Shown here one piece after another: positions 50,605-58,360 of a DNA stretch of 64,000 nt (its first letter is position 1; each line of letters begins with the position of its first letter). The position numbers were made by a program, and so were the translations under genes. A model generated the notes under the pieces. The model was not told where the DNA came from and ran no database searches. It saw only the letters and a list, made by a program, of their open reading frames with translations. Origin of the DNA: an archaeon GW2011_AR5 (GTDB lineage Archaea; Aenigmatarchaeota; Aenigmatarchaeia; GW2011-AR5); contig JWKQ01000002.1 in the NCBI GenBank assembly GCA_000806115.1, positions 320,815-384,814 of the forward strand, written 5' to 3'.

Positions 50605-51159
50605 CTATTTTTCTTTTTTCTTCATTCTCTTGTCTTTCTCTATCCAGTCCATCGCGCCGAGATGCGGCTGGCGCATGGTAAGCGAGATTTTGCTCCTTCC
50701 CTTTCCGAGCGACACGCCGACTATCCTCGCGCGGATAAGGTCGCCTTCCCTCAGCTTGATGCCCGTCTTCTTCCCGGTGAACGTCGCGTTCTTCGCATCG
50801 TAGGAAATCTTGTCGTCCATTATCTGGCTGACGTGAACCAGCGCGTCCAGCGGGCCTATCCTGGTAAACGCGCCGAACTCCGTCACGTCAACAACTTCTC
50901 CGGTGACTATCTCGTTCAGTTCCGGCTTGTAAATCAGGATTTTGAATTCAACAGGATAATAAATAGCCCCGTCTTCGGGTATGATTTTTCCGTCGCCGAC
51001 GCTGAGTATGTCAGTCACGACCAGAAACACGCCTATGTCTGCGTTGATTTTCCCCTCTATCTGGTCCTGAAGGCTTTCCTTCACCGCGTTGTCGAGTTCC
51101 AGATCGAACTTGACAGGCGGCACCCTTACCTCGTCCTTCACTGTAAGTATTTTGAACAT
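50605..51159 (-). CDS. rpoE: RNA polymerase subunit E' (Rpb7-like)
   Basis: 184 residues. N-terminal RNP-like domain (MFKILTVKDEVRVPPVKF, VFLVVTDILSVGDGKIIPEDG) and C-terminal S1/OB domain (VDVTEFGAFTRIGPLDALVHVSQIMDD). RpoE forms the polymerase stalk with RpoF and binds exiting RNA. First gene of rpoE-spt4-eS24-eS31; AGAAAGGAC lies upstream of the ATG. Confidence 0.96.
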   Translation of the reverse strand: MFKILTVKDEVRVPPVKFDLELDNAVKESLQDQIEGKINADIGVFLVVTDILSVGDGKIIPEDGAIYYPVEFKILIYKPELNEIVTGEVVDVTEFGAFTRIGPLDALVHVSQIMDDKISYDAKNATFTGKKTGIKLREGDLIRARIVGVSLGKGRSKISLTMRQPHLGAMDWIEKDKRMKKKEK

Positions 51160-51348
51160 TTTCTATCGTCCTTTCTTCTTGTACCGCTTCATCACTGTGC
51201 GGGCGGTTGCATATTCCTAAACCTAAATTAAAATTTTAAAGCAAAAATTGTCCTTCGTTTTTGGGCCTCGAACTGCGCGCAGCTCACAAGCCCTGAAGAA
51301 CATTTAATTCTTTGAAGTATATCTTTTAAAGCTTGATTCCCGTCTTGG

Positions 51349-53313
51349 CTAGGCGGAAATCGCGATGAACGCCGCGATGATGAGCGATATGGTGCTCATT
51401 ACCTTGATGAGCGAGTTTATTGACGGCCCGCTGACATCCTTGCACGGATCGCCAACAGTGTCGCCGGTAACCGCAGCCTTGTGCGCGTCGCTGCCCTTGC
51501 CGCCAAGCTTGCCTGTTTCTATGTATTTCTTCGCGTTATCCCATGCGCCGCCCGCATTCGAAAGCATCAGTGCAAGCACCACGCCCGATACGATTGAACC
51601 TGCCAGCAGTCCTGCGAGCGCAGCCGGTCCGAGCAGGATGCCTACCACGACCGGCGCGAGCACCGCGAGCAGTGCGGGCGCTATTAGTTCTTTCAGCGCA
51701 GCCTTCGCCGCTATGTCGACGCATTTGCCGTAATCGGGCTTCTGCTTTCCGGACATTATTCCCTTCATCGTCCTGAACTGCCTTCTGACCTCGATAACTA
51801 TCGAATAAGCCGCGCGTCCCACCGCTTTCATCGTGAATGCCGAAAACAGGAACGGTATTGCGCCGCCGATGAGCATGCCCACCAGCACCTTCACGTCAAG
51901 TATGTCGATGACCGCTATTCCGCTTGCCTCTGCGAATGCGACGAACAGGGCGAGCGCAGAAAGCGCCGCTGATGCGATTGCAACGCCTTTTGTGGTTGCC
52001 TTGGTTGTGTTGCCGACCGCGTCAAGAGCGTCGGTCACTTTCCTTACTTTCGGGTTCAGTCCCGACATCTCCGCTATGCCGCCGGCGTTGTCCGAAATTG
52101 GCCCGTAGCTGTCAATTGCCATTATCATTCCTGTGATGGAAAGCAGTCCAAGTGCTGCGAGCCCGATTCCGTATATGCCCGCGACGTAGAACGCGCCGAG
52201 CGTCGCTAACGCGATTATTATAACCGGGATGAATGTGCTCTGGAAGCCGACCGCAAGTCCGTAGATAATGTTGGTTCCTGCACCCGTTTCCGACGCCTTT
52301 GCTATTTCCTGCACAGGTTTCTTGTTCATCGACGTGTAGTAGTCCGTGACGAATGAAATTATCACTGACGTCACTATTCCTGCTGTTGTTGCAAGGAACA
52401 GGTTGAAGCCGTTCGGAAGCGACATTGTTACTGCATATGTGCCGATGATTGCAAGCACCGCCGACACCAGTATTCCCTTGTTGAATGCGGTCCATATCTG
52501 TTTTTCCGTCGATGCACGCACGAAGAATACGCCGATAATCGAGGCGATTATCCCGACTCCGGCAATGGTCAGCGGCAGTATGATGCCGTTTATCGTTGTC
52601 AAAGCCGCGCCAAGAATCATTACGGCAAGAAGTGTTACGACATAACTTTCGAAGAGGTCCGCGCCCATTCCGGCGCAGTCGCCGACGTTGTCCCCGACGT
52701 TATCGGCGATAACTGCGGGGTTTCTCGGGTCGTCTTCCGGTATGCCCTTTTCGACTTTTCCTACGAGGTCCGCGCCGACATCAGCCGCCTTGGTGTATAT
52801 GCCGCCTCCCACTCTTGCGAAGAGCGAGACAAGCGACGCGCCGAACGCGAAGCCTATCACGGCGTTGATGTCGCCGTAGAACCAGTATAGAATTCCTATT
52901 CCGAGCAGGCCAAGGCCGACTACGGAAAATCCAGTGACTGCGCCGCCCCGGAAAGCCGTTGAAAGCGCGTGGCTTATCCCCTTTTCCGCAGCCTTCGCCG
53001 TTCTCACGTTGGCGCGTATCGAGATGTTCATGCCGATGAATCCCGCAAGCGCGGAAAGGATGGCGCCCGCGACGAACGATGCCGCCGTGTTGATGCCCAG
53101 CAGCACGCCGAGTATGATTGCAATTACTATGGTGAAAATGGCTATGGTCCTGTACTGCCTCTTCAGGAACGCGCTGGCGCCCTCGTGGATGGCTTTCGAG
53201 ATTTCAATCATCTTGGGAGAGCCCTTGTCCTGCCGCAGCACGTAGACTGCGGATATGAATGCAAACAGGAGTGCAAGAACACCGGAACCGAGCGCGAATT
53301 CGAACGTCACCAC
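51349..53313 (-). CDS. hppA: membrane-bound H+-translocating pyrophosphatase, K+-independent type
   Basis: 654 residues, about 15-16 transmembrane helices. Pyrophosphate-binding motifs DVGADLVGKVEKGIPEDDPRNPAVIADNVGDNVGDCAGM and the late GSDAHKAAVTGDTVGDPCKDVSGPS are complete. The diagnostic GNTTKATTKG has Lys where K+-dependent enzymes have Ala, so it is predicted K+-independent and proton-pumping. It couples PPi hydrolysis to ion export, recycling PPi from biosynthesis and tRNA charging. Single gene between rpoE and the PIN gene. Confidence 0.96.
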   Translation of the reverse strand: MVTFEFALGSGVLALLFAFISAVYVLRQDKGSPKMIEISKAIHEGASAFLKRQYRTIAIFTIVIAIILGVLLGINTAASFVAGAILSALAGFIGMNISIRANVRTAKAAEKGISHALSTAFRGGAVTGFSVVGLGLLGIGILYWFYGDINAVIGFAFGASLVSLFARVGGGIYTKAADVGADLVGKVEKGIPEDDPRNPAVIADNVGDNVGDCAGMGADLFESYVVTLLAVMILGAALTTINGIILPLTIAGVGIIASIIGVFFVRASTEKQIWTAFNKGILVSAVLAIIGTYAVTMSLPNGFNLFLATTAGIVTSVIISFVTDYYTSMNKKPVQEIAKASETGAGTNIIYGLAVGFQSTFIPVIIIALATLGAFYVAGIYGIGLAALGLLSITGMIMAIDSYGPISDNAGGIAEMSGLNPKVRKVTDALDAVGNTTKATTKGVAIASAALSALALFVAFAEASGIAVIDILDVKVLVGMLIGGAIPFLFSAFTMKAVGRAAYSIVIEVRRQFRTMKGIMSGKQKPDYGKCVDIAAKAALKELIAPALLAVLAPVVVGILLGPAALAGLLAGSIVSGVVLALMLSNAGGAWDNAKKYIETGKLGGKGSDAHKAAVTGDTVGDPCKDVSGPSINSLIKVMSTISLIIAAFIAISA

Positions 53314-53374
53314 ATATTCCCCTTTTATAATGTTTTCTTTTGGCTTAAGGATTTTTTACAAATAAAGGTCTCAA

Positions 53375-53734
53375 TCATTCTTCAGCAAGATATTTCTTCT
53401 GCTTCAGCCGTATAATTTTGACGTGATTCGTTTTTAAAGCTTCTATGAGCCCCTTGTCATTCGTGGCAACGGCGCATTTCTCGCGCACCGCGTAATTTAA
53501 TATTGACTTGTCGCCCTTCTCCTTTGTCTTTGCAGTTTTGACGCGGTTTTCCTTCAGGAGTTTCAGCCCTACGCGCGCAGCGAGCCCCTCGTCGCCGCGC
53601 TTCTTCGAGAGCTTCCTGAGTTCCTCCATGCACGATGAGAGCGTTATAATCTCGTACTCCCTGAGGAACTCGAATATGTCAACCCCGAACTGGTGTGGCA
53701 CCAGCATCATGTTCGTGTCCAGGAGTATTTTCAT
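53375..53734 (-). CDS. PIN-domain nuclease (Fcf1/COG1412-like)
   Basis: 119 residues from ATG 53734 (MKILLDTNMMLVPHQFGVDI). Acidic PIN residues: Asp in LLDTN, Glu in SSCMEELRKL, Asp in EKGDKSILNYA and Asp in VATNDKGLIEAL. The QFGVDIF element is typical of the archaeal Fcf1/Utp24 group, implicated in pre-rRNA processing, rather than VapC toxins; no antitoxin is adjacent. A 21-base longer frame is possible but lacks a good start context. Confidence 0.88.
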   Translation of the reverse strand: MKILLDTNMMLVPHQFGVDIFEFLREYEIITLSSCMEELRKLSKKRGDEGLAARVGLKLLKENRVKTAKTKEKGDKSILNYAVREKCAVATNDKGLIEALKTNHVKIIRLKQKKYLAEE

Positions 53735-53801
53735 GAAAATTAATTGTAAACCCAAGAATTAAAGCAAAATTAAAATGGAAAAAAGAAAAAATTTGAGCGG
53801 A

Positions 53802-54227
53802 TTACTCCGACTCTTCTGATTCGCTGGACGACTCGTCAGTGGATTCCTCGTCAGAAGATTCCATCGAAGACTCGCCTTCATCAGATTCCGAAGATTCTGA
53901 TCCGCCCTTTGCCGGGCCGACTTTCTCGCCAATCGCAAAGCGGCTTGCAACTTCCTTTATTCGGATTCTGCATTCCTCGCCTTTCTTTGCACCGGCTACG
54001 AAGACGATGAAGTTCTCGATTTTCGTGATTCCATCGCCTTTTGCGCCGACGTCAGTTATCTTGACATCGTGCTCTTCGCCGATTTTTATTGGCTTGGGCT
54101 TGTCGTCATTTTCCCTGAAGCGTCCGCCGCCGCCGAAGCCGCCGCCTCCGCGTCCGCCGCCGCCTCTTCCGAAGCCGCCGCCTCCGCGTCCGCCGCCGTC
54201 TCTGTCTCTACGTTCGTACATTCTCAT
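53802..54227 (-). CDS. TRAM-domain RNA-binding protein with RGG and acidic tails
   Basis: 141 residues in three parts. 1-40: RGG/GGGF low-complexity (GGGRGGGGFGRGGGGRGGGG). 41-105: a TRAM domain (IKIGEEHDVKITDVGAKGDG, FIVFVAGAKKGEECRIRI) as in archaeal RNA-chaperone TRAM proteins. 106-141: Ser/Glu/Asp tail (SSESDEGESSMESSDEEST). The TRAM part probably binds structured RNA; the tails look disordered. catatattcc before the start looks like its TATA region. Confidence 0.9.
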   Translation of the reverse strand: MRMYERRDRDGGGRGGGGFGRGGGGRGGGGFGGGGRFRENDDKPKPIKIGEEHDVKITDVGAKGDGITKIENFIVFVAGAKKGEECRIRIKEVASRFAIGEKVGPAKGGSESSESDEGESSMESSDEESTDESSSESEESE

Positions 54228-54434
54228 GCACCTGTTTTTCTAAGGAATATATGTAGGTCTGTTGTTTTGTTATTGTTGGAGTCGACCGTTATTCACATTA
54301 CCCCTTATTTTATTACTGTTAGAAAATAGGCCATCAATGCCGGTACGCCAAATGCGTCTTTACCTTCCATTTACCTTCCTACCCTAACTGTATGATTACT
54401 AAGAAGGAATAAGTATTTAAGCGGTCCGAAAGGA
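54228..54434. other. intergenic region flanking the mobile element
   Basis: 207 bases between the TRAM gene and the element. They include a TATA-like agtatttaagc (54412-54422) followed by AAAGGA at the insertion point. Rejoined to the right flank this gives AAAGGAGG-caaa-ATG, so a promoter plus ribosome site once led into sequence now beyond 58385. Nothing else is recognised. Confidence 0.4.
54427..54434 (+). repeat. target-site duplication, left copy
   Basis: CGAAAGGA directly outside the left terminal repeat; the right copy at 58385-58392 reads CAAAAGGA (7 of 8 identical). An 8-bp duplication is characteristic of IS6-family insertion. Confidence 0.65.
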
Positions 54435-54458
54435 GGCTCTGTTGCGTTGAGTGTTGAT
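54435..54458 (+). repeat. left terminal inverted repeat (outer box)
   Basis: GGCTCTGTTGCG followed by TTGAGTGTTGAT. The core box TTGCGTTGAGTGTTGAT recurs in inverted form at the right end. Confidence 0.8.
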
Positions 54459-54479
54459 TTGTTCGGTTTAAAAGTCATC

Positions 54480-54496
54480 GTTGCGTATGTGTTGAT
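54480..54496 (+). repeat. left subterminal box
   Basis: GTTGCGTATGTGTTGAT, direct repeat of the outer box about 40 bases further in. It differs by one base over 16 from the right inner box (inverted). Likely transposase-binding site. Confidence 0.7.
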
Positions 54497-54631
54497 ATGG
54501 TTGGGATTGGCGAATATTTCAAGGAACGCAAAATGGAGACAATAGGCATCACATTAGCTCTTATATCACTTCTTATCTCGTGCCGAACTCCCTTCGTATT
54601 GCCTTTGGATATGAAGCCAATCCGTCCGTGA
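54497..54631 (+). pseudogene. truncated membrane-protein ORF inside the transposon left end
   Basis: 44 codons opening MVGIGEYFKERKMETIGITL and continuing with a hydrophobic segment ALISLLIS; the frame then runs antisense through the transposase end. A ggtttaaaag box lies about 25 bases before the ATG. The membrane-like start fused to transposase-antisense sequence at about 54573 suggests a gene that lost its 3' part in the same deletion that removed the transposase C-terminus. Confidence 0.35.
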
Positions 54632-55450
54632 TAATTACACTTGGTTTGACCTTTGTTACTTCCTTCACTTTCTGGAATAGTCTTCGTGCATCTCCTATTT
54701 CTCTGCCTTCGCTGATTAGGCTTGCTAAAAGAAATCTGCTGTCAGAATCTATAGCATTCCAGCAATAGACGTATTTGCCTTTCGCTTTGACCATCTGTTC
54801 GTCCACTTCCACATGCCAGAACCTTTCGGCGTGAACTGCTCGGCATAGTTGTTTATCATGCCTGTAAAATGGACTATCCAACGATAGACGCTTGAATGGT
54901 CAATTTCAAAATTATAGAATTGTTTTAAGTGGTTCTTTATCTTCCGTAGGCTTACGCCCTTGAAATACAGGTCTATAGCCAGCGTGATAATTTTGCCTGA
55001 TGCCTTATATTTTCTAAAGTCTTTTTCTGCTACGAATGTCCTTCCGCAAGACCTACAAAGTAGCCTCTGTTTATTCCTTGCCTTTCCATTCTTGACAATT
55101 TTAACAGAAGCGCAGTAAAGGCATTTCTGCGCCTTTGATGGTTCTTCTATTTCAATCGTGTATTGGTGGGCAAGTTGATACTTTAGCTTTAGCCAAAAAC
55201 GAATCGCAAAAATATGCTTACAAGATATACCTCTCTTTTGAAAATCGGGACAAGAGCAAGAGGCTTCTTCCTTCTTTTGCTTTCTCACTATCTTGATGGT
55301 GTATTTTCCATTACAGCTCTGCGAAGGAATAACGAATGTTTCGTTGTCTATTATCTCTGGTTGGTCGCCCTTGCTGATTATGGCGTAACCTCTAATCTGG
55401 CGACCTTCTACATCTTCGGCATCTTTATTGTTTTGGGTTTCTTCTTGCAT
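54573..55450 (-). pseudogene. IS6-like DDE transposase, frameshifted and truncated
   Basis: N-terminal frame (54749-55450): SWIM-type zinc motif (CSCPDFQKRGISCKHI), a four-cysteine zinc ribbon (CLYCASVK...LLCRSCGRTF), and a helix-turn-helix (YFKGVSLRKIKNHL, HSSVYRWIVHF). The DDE domain follows in another frame (54573-54881): first Asp in FWHVEVDEQMVKAKGKYVY, second in VIITDGLASYPKAIRREFG. A one-base shift near 54830 joins them (AEQFT|ERFWHVEVDE). The protein stops just after the second Asp, so the catalytic Glu and C-terminus are missing and it should be inactive. Confidence 0.85.
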
Positions 55451-55509
55451 TTCTTATCACCTTACTTTGTTAGTAATATACTATATAGTAATATACAAAC
55501 AAATACTTA

Positions 55510-55548
55510 AAGCTTACTCACCTAATATATGAGTATAAAAGTAAGCTT
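55510..55548. promoter_or_regulatory. inverted repeat between transposase and zinc-ribbon genes
   Basis: AAGCTTACT (55510) and AGTAAGCTT (55540) are perfect 9-base arms; nested inside are CTCA and TGAG. It lies 9 bases before the ATG at 55558 and overlaps the divergent promoter region of the transposase (two GTAATATAC direct repeats around TATATA at about 55471-55494). A probable operator. Confidence 0.45.
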
Positions 55549-55557
55549 GTGATTTGC

Positions 55558-55734
55558 ATGGACAAGGTAAAAATTACTCTTGAGGGTTACAGATGCGCCC
55601 GTTGTAAATATGAATGGGTGCCAAGGCTTGAGGCATACCCGAAAGTCTGCCCACACTGCAAATCACCTTATTGGGACAAGCCACGCAAAAAGGCTAAAGA
55701 CAGCGGCACAAAGACATTAAAGGATTCAAAATAA
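55558..55734 (+). CDS. small zinc-ribbon protein (rubredoxin-like knuckles)
   Basis: 58 residues from ATG 55558 (MDKVKITLEGYRCARCKYEW). Two zinc knuckles CARCKYEWVPR and CPHCKSPYWDKPRK, then a basic tail. Such CxxCxxxWxPR...CPxCxSPYWdxPRk proteins are common small proteins of archaeal and bacterial mobile or toxin-antitoxin-rich regions; the role is unknown, possibly DNA/RNA binding. The upstream inverted repeat suggests regulation. Confidence 0.75.
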   Translation: MDKVKITLEGYRCARCKYEWVPRLEAYPKVCPHCKSPYWDKPRKKAKDSGTKTLKDSK

Positions 55735-55753
55735 AGAACATATAATTGTAATT

Positions 55754-55852
55754 GGCAGAGGATTAGTGTCCATCCGCTTGCAGTTCCTACGACAAACTTG
55801 CCGACTGCAAGAATAACATCCTCCCTATCGGGTGGCACGGGCGACCTCTGCC
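55754..55852 (+). ncRNA. candidate structured RNA inside the transposon
   Basis: A 99-base segment folds into three nested helices: P1 GGCAGAGG/CCTCTGCC (8 bp); P2 GTG(T)CCATCCG/CGGGTGGCAC (10 bp, one bulged T, one wobble); P3 CTTGCAGT/ACTGCAAG (8 bp) closing a 19-base loop. A 17-base unpaired strand lies between P3 and P2. No coding frame on the plus strand covers it. The strand of transcription and the function are unknown; it matches no RNA family I recognise. Confidence 0.5.
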
Positions 55853-55940
55853 ACTTATTTCTATCTCTACAAAAGCTTATAAAATGATATAAAATGATAT
55901 TTAATCTGAAAACTACGCTTCTCGTCACGCATAAACACTA

Positions 55941-56006
55941 AACGATATAACGATAAATTATATTCCATTTCTCGTTTCACTTTTTGACATAACGATAAAA
56001 CGATAA
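55941..56006 (+). promoter_or_regulatory. tandem AACGATAW repeats (two pairs)
   Basis: AACGATAT-AACGATAA at 55941 and AACGATAA-AACGATAA at 55991: four copies of an octamer, each pair spaced by exactly 8 bases and the pairs 50 bases apart. They end about 32 bases before the start of the winged-helix gene. This looks like an operator, most simply for the winged-helix protein itself. Confidence 0.55.
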
Positions 56007-56037
56007 CCTTAAGAAGTATTCTAAATATGATTTAACT

Positions 56038-56799
56038 ATGCCACGAACAAAAGGCAGTAAGAGCAAATCTGGGGTGCCAATGAAGGGACTCCAAGAAGCT
56101 GTAGTATTGACTAAGATGGCTTACGATAAGCATGGAGACAAATCTATGTCTTTCAGTGAGATAGCCGAATCAATGAAACTACCAAAGGGAATAAGCACGC
56201 CTATTATGGGTGCATTAAGTGAGTATGGATTAGTTGAAAAATCAGATTTAGGATGGCGAATAAGCGCAGAAGGGAAAAATGCAATTTTTGGGGATATTGA
56301 CGCTACCAGAAAATGCTTTACAAAGATTTCATTATTTGCTGATTTATACCATAGATTTGGCAGTAAGGCAGTGACATCTGGAATAATAGAGACTTATCTC
56401 AGAGGCAAATATAGGAAAGGTGAAAATGTAGCACTTATTATCAAACGCTTTTCAGAGGGTTTAGACTACGTTAAAGGTCTTGAAAGCGGACACACAATTT
56501 CAGGTAATGTAGTAATTGGTACAGAACTTAACTATTCTCGTGATATTGCACTGCTTAAACTGAAATACGCTTTAGACCCGCCTACCAGAGATGAAATTCA
56601 TAAATTAATTGATATTGTAGAACACGAACTAAAGAATGAGGATTCGTCTATAGTAAAATTAATTAAAAGCATCAAAGAAAATAAAGATAAAAAAGAAGTT
56701 GCAAAGGTTTTGTTTGATAATTTAATTTCAATTCTTGGTGACAAATATCCTTTCCTAATAACAGAGACAAATACAGCAAAAAATGAAGATGAGGGTTAG
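56038..56799 (+). CDS. winged-helix protein of the restriction-modification module
   Basis: 253 residues. A basic start (PRTKGSKSKSG) is followed by a winged helix (about 20-75: KSMSFSEIAESMKLPKGISTPIMGALSEYGLVEKSDLGWRISAEGK) and a helical C-terminal region with no recognised domain. It precedes the methyltransferase by 3 bases, so the two form an operon. A control (C-protein-like) role is likely: tandem octamers sit right upstream. An alternative is a specificity or partner subunit. No family name can be given. Confidence 0.65.
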   Translation: MPRTKGSKSKSGVPMKGLQEAVVLTKMAYDKHGDKSMSFSEIAESMKLPKGISTPIMGALSEYGLVEKSDLGWRISAEGKNAIFGDIDATRKCFTKISLFADLYHRFGSKAVTSGIIETYLRGKYRKGENVALIIKRFSEGLDYVKGLESGHTISGNVVIGTELNYSRDIALLKLKYALDPPTRDEIHKLIDIVEHELKNEDSSIVKLIKSIKENKDKKEVAKVLFDNLISILGDKYPFLITETNTAKNEDEG

Positions 56800-56802
56800 T
56801 AA

Positions 56803-57723
56803 ATGAAAACAGAACAAAAACGTAAGTCAGAAGGGACACAAACAAGTTCGTTTGGCGTAGGTGGCAGATTCAACCACGACTCATCAAAATTCTATTCAAG
56901 TAAAATGTATTCCAAAATTGATAGTTCCGTTATGATTGCAGAAAAAGAAAATGCAATAGATTCTGCTATTCTTGACAAAATACTTTGTAAATCAAGTAAT
57001 AACATGAAAGAATTGCCTGATAACAGCATTCATTTGATGGTCACTTCACCTCCTTACAATGTAGGAAAAGAATATGACAAAGACTTGTCATTGGATGAAT
57101 ATAGAGAATTGTTAAAGTCGGTATTCAAGGAAGTATATCGTGTCTTAGCGATTGGCGGCAGGGCTTGTATTAATGTTGCTAACCTTGGCAGAAAACCTTA
57201 CATTCCATTACATAGCTTCATAATCGAAGATATGACAAAAATTGGCTTCTTTATGCGTGGCGAAATAATTTGGAATAAGGGCTCAAGTGCAAGTCCTTCA
57301 ACCGCGTGGGGTAGTTGGATGTCAGCAAAGAACCCTACACTTCGTGATGTACACGAATATATATTGGTATTCTCAAAGGGAAACAACGGACGATTTAATT
57401 CGGATACAAAAGAAAGTACAATAACAAAGGATGAGTTTATGGAGCTTACAAAAAGTGTCTGGCATTTTCAAGCGGTTCAGGCACGTTCTATTGGACATCC
57501 CGCACCATTTCCATTAGAACTACCACTAAGACTAATCAAACTATACACATTCAAAGGGGATGTTGTGTTAGACCCCTTTATGGGAAGTGGACAAACTGCA
57601 ATAGCCGCCAAGAAATTAGGACGTAGGTATATAGGCTACGATATAAGTAAAGAATATTGTAAACTTGCGGAAGATAGAATCAAAAATGAATTTGCTCAAA
57701 AAACCCTCAAGAATGCTACATGA
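56803..57723 (+). CDS. type II DNA methyltransferase, beta class (N4-cytosine or N6-adenine)
   Basis: 306 residues. Motif IV TSPPYNVGKEY (about 82-92) comes before the SAM-binding motif I DPFMGSGQTAIAAKKLG (about 252-268), so it is a beta-class amino-methyltransferase. TSPPY rather than DPPY favours N4-methylcytosine. WNKGSSASPSTAWGSWMSA and RSIGHPAPFPLELP are typical of the type II group. It protects DNA against the endonuclease encoded convergently, with 8 bases of overlap at the 3' ends. About 60 N-terminal residues are extra and low-complexity. Confidence 0.93.
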   Translation: MKTEQKRKSEGTQTSSFGVGGRFNHDSSKFYSSKMYSKIDSSVMIAEKENAIDSAILDKILCKSSNNMKELPDNSIHLMVTSPPYNVGKEYDKDLSLDEYRELLKSVFKEVYRVLAIGGRACINVANLGRKPYIPLHSFIIEDMTKIGFFMRGEIIWNKGSSASPSTAWGSWMSAKNPTLRDVHEYILVFSKGNNGRFNSDTKESTITKDEFMELTKSVWHFQAVQARSIGHPAPFPLELPLRLIKLYTFKGDVVLDPFMGSGQTAIAAKKLGRRYIGYDISKEYCKLAEDRIKNEFAQKTLKNAT

Positions 57724-58303
57724 GTGGTTTTACTTTATTTAGAAATTCCTGTAATTCTTTTGGATTTGTAATGTCTATAAACTTATCAACAATATCACCT
57801 TCTGCCAAATTCATCATACATTCAGCATTTCCATTTTTGGGTTTGACATTTGTTACTATGTAAAATGGTGTTTTTGGAAAAACACGTTTGAATTGGTATG
57901 CTTGTGAAATAGCCTTTTTCATGGTATCCGTTCTCTTTAACGCTGGTCTGGGAAGGCGGATTCCATCAACTACTTCCGCAGAACCTTTAGCCTCTATGCC
58001 ACACAAAAGTTTTCCATTCTTCATAATGCCAAAATCAAGAGCCCCGCTTCCAAGCATGCAAGCCTTCTTGATTGGAACACATTTAGAAAATTTAACTTTG
58101 TATTTGTGTTCCATCAGGTAATCAAAAAGAAGCTCAAACATATCACCCGTCTTTTTGGCTCTTGACTGGAATCCGAGATTTTTGCCCAATTTGACAAGAA
58201 GGTCTGAAAAACACTTTTCTACAAACGCTTTAACATCAGAATCACTTTTTACAAGTCCAATATTTGATTCAAGAATAGACTTATAGGGTTCTGGAATTGG
58301 CAT
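57716..58303 (-). CDS. type II restriction endonuclease, PD-(D/E)XK fold
   Basis: 195 residues. The catalytic core is GALDFGIMKNGKLLCGIEAKGSAEV (about 89-113): the Asp in ALDFG and the ExK motif in GIEAKG form a PD-(D/E)XK site, preceded by a helical bundle containing FELLFDYLMEHKYKVKF. YIVTNVKPKNG is a plausible following strand. Its small size and position next to a methyltransferase make it the likely cognate restriction enzyme. The recognition sequence cannot be read; the genes being convergent implies separate promoters. Confidence 0.85.
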   Translation of the reverse strand: MPIPEPYKSILESNIGLVKSDSDVKAFVEKCFSDLLVKLGKNLGFQSRAKKTGDMFELLFDYLMEHKYKVKFSKCVPIKKACMLGSGALDFGIMKNGKLLCGIEAKGSAEVVDGIRLPRPALKRTDTMKKAISQAYQFKRVFPKTPFYIVTNVKPKNGNAECMMNLAEGDIVDKFIDITNPKELQEFLNKVKPLM

Positions 58304-58334
58304 TAAATAACATTGATTTTAGCCCTTTTAAACC

Positions 58335-58353
58335 ATCAACACTTACGCAACAA
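58335..58353 (-). repeat. right subterminal box
   Basis: Reverse complement reads TTGTTGCGTAAGTGTTGAT, the inner copy at the right end, matching the left inner box with one mismatch over 16. Confidence 0.7.
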
Positions 58354-58360
58354 TTATTTT

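Larger units (their letters stand above)
55735..56037. other. 303-base non-coding stretch of the transposon
   Basis: No gene supported. It contains the structured-RNA candidate (55754-55852) and two pairs of tandem AACGATAW octamers (55941-55956 and 55991-56006) before the winged-helix gene. Confidence 0.5.

Noticed and set aside
53375-53734. VapC toxin
   Set aside because: The PIN protein has Fcf1-like features and no antitoxin gene next to it.
55668-55928. 86-residue minus-strand frame over the structured-RNA candidate
   Set aside because: It is antisense to the zinc-ribbon gene at one end and its composition is poor; the nested helices explain the base pattern.
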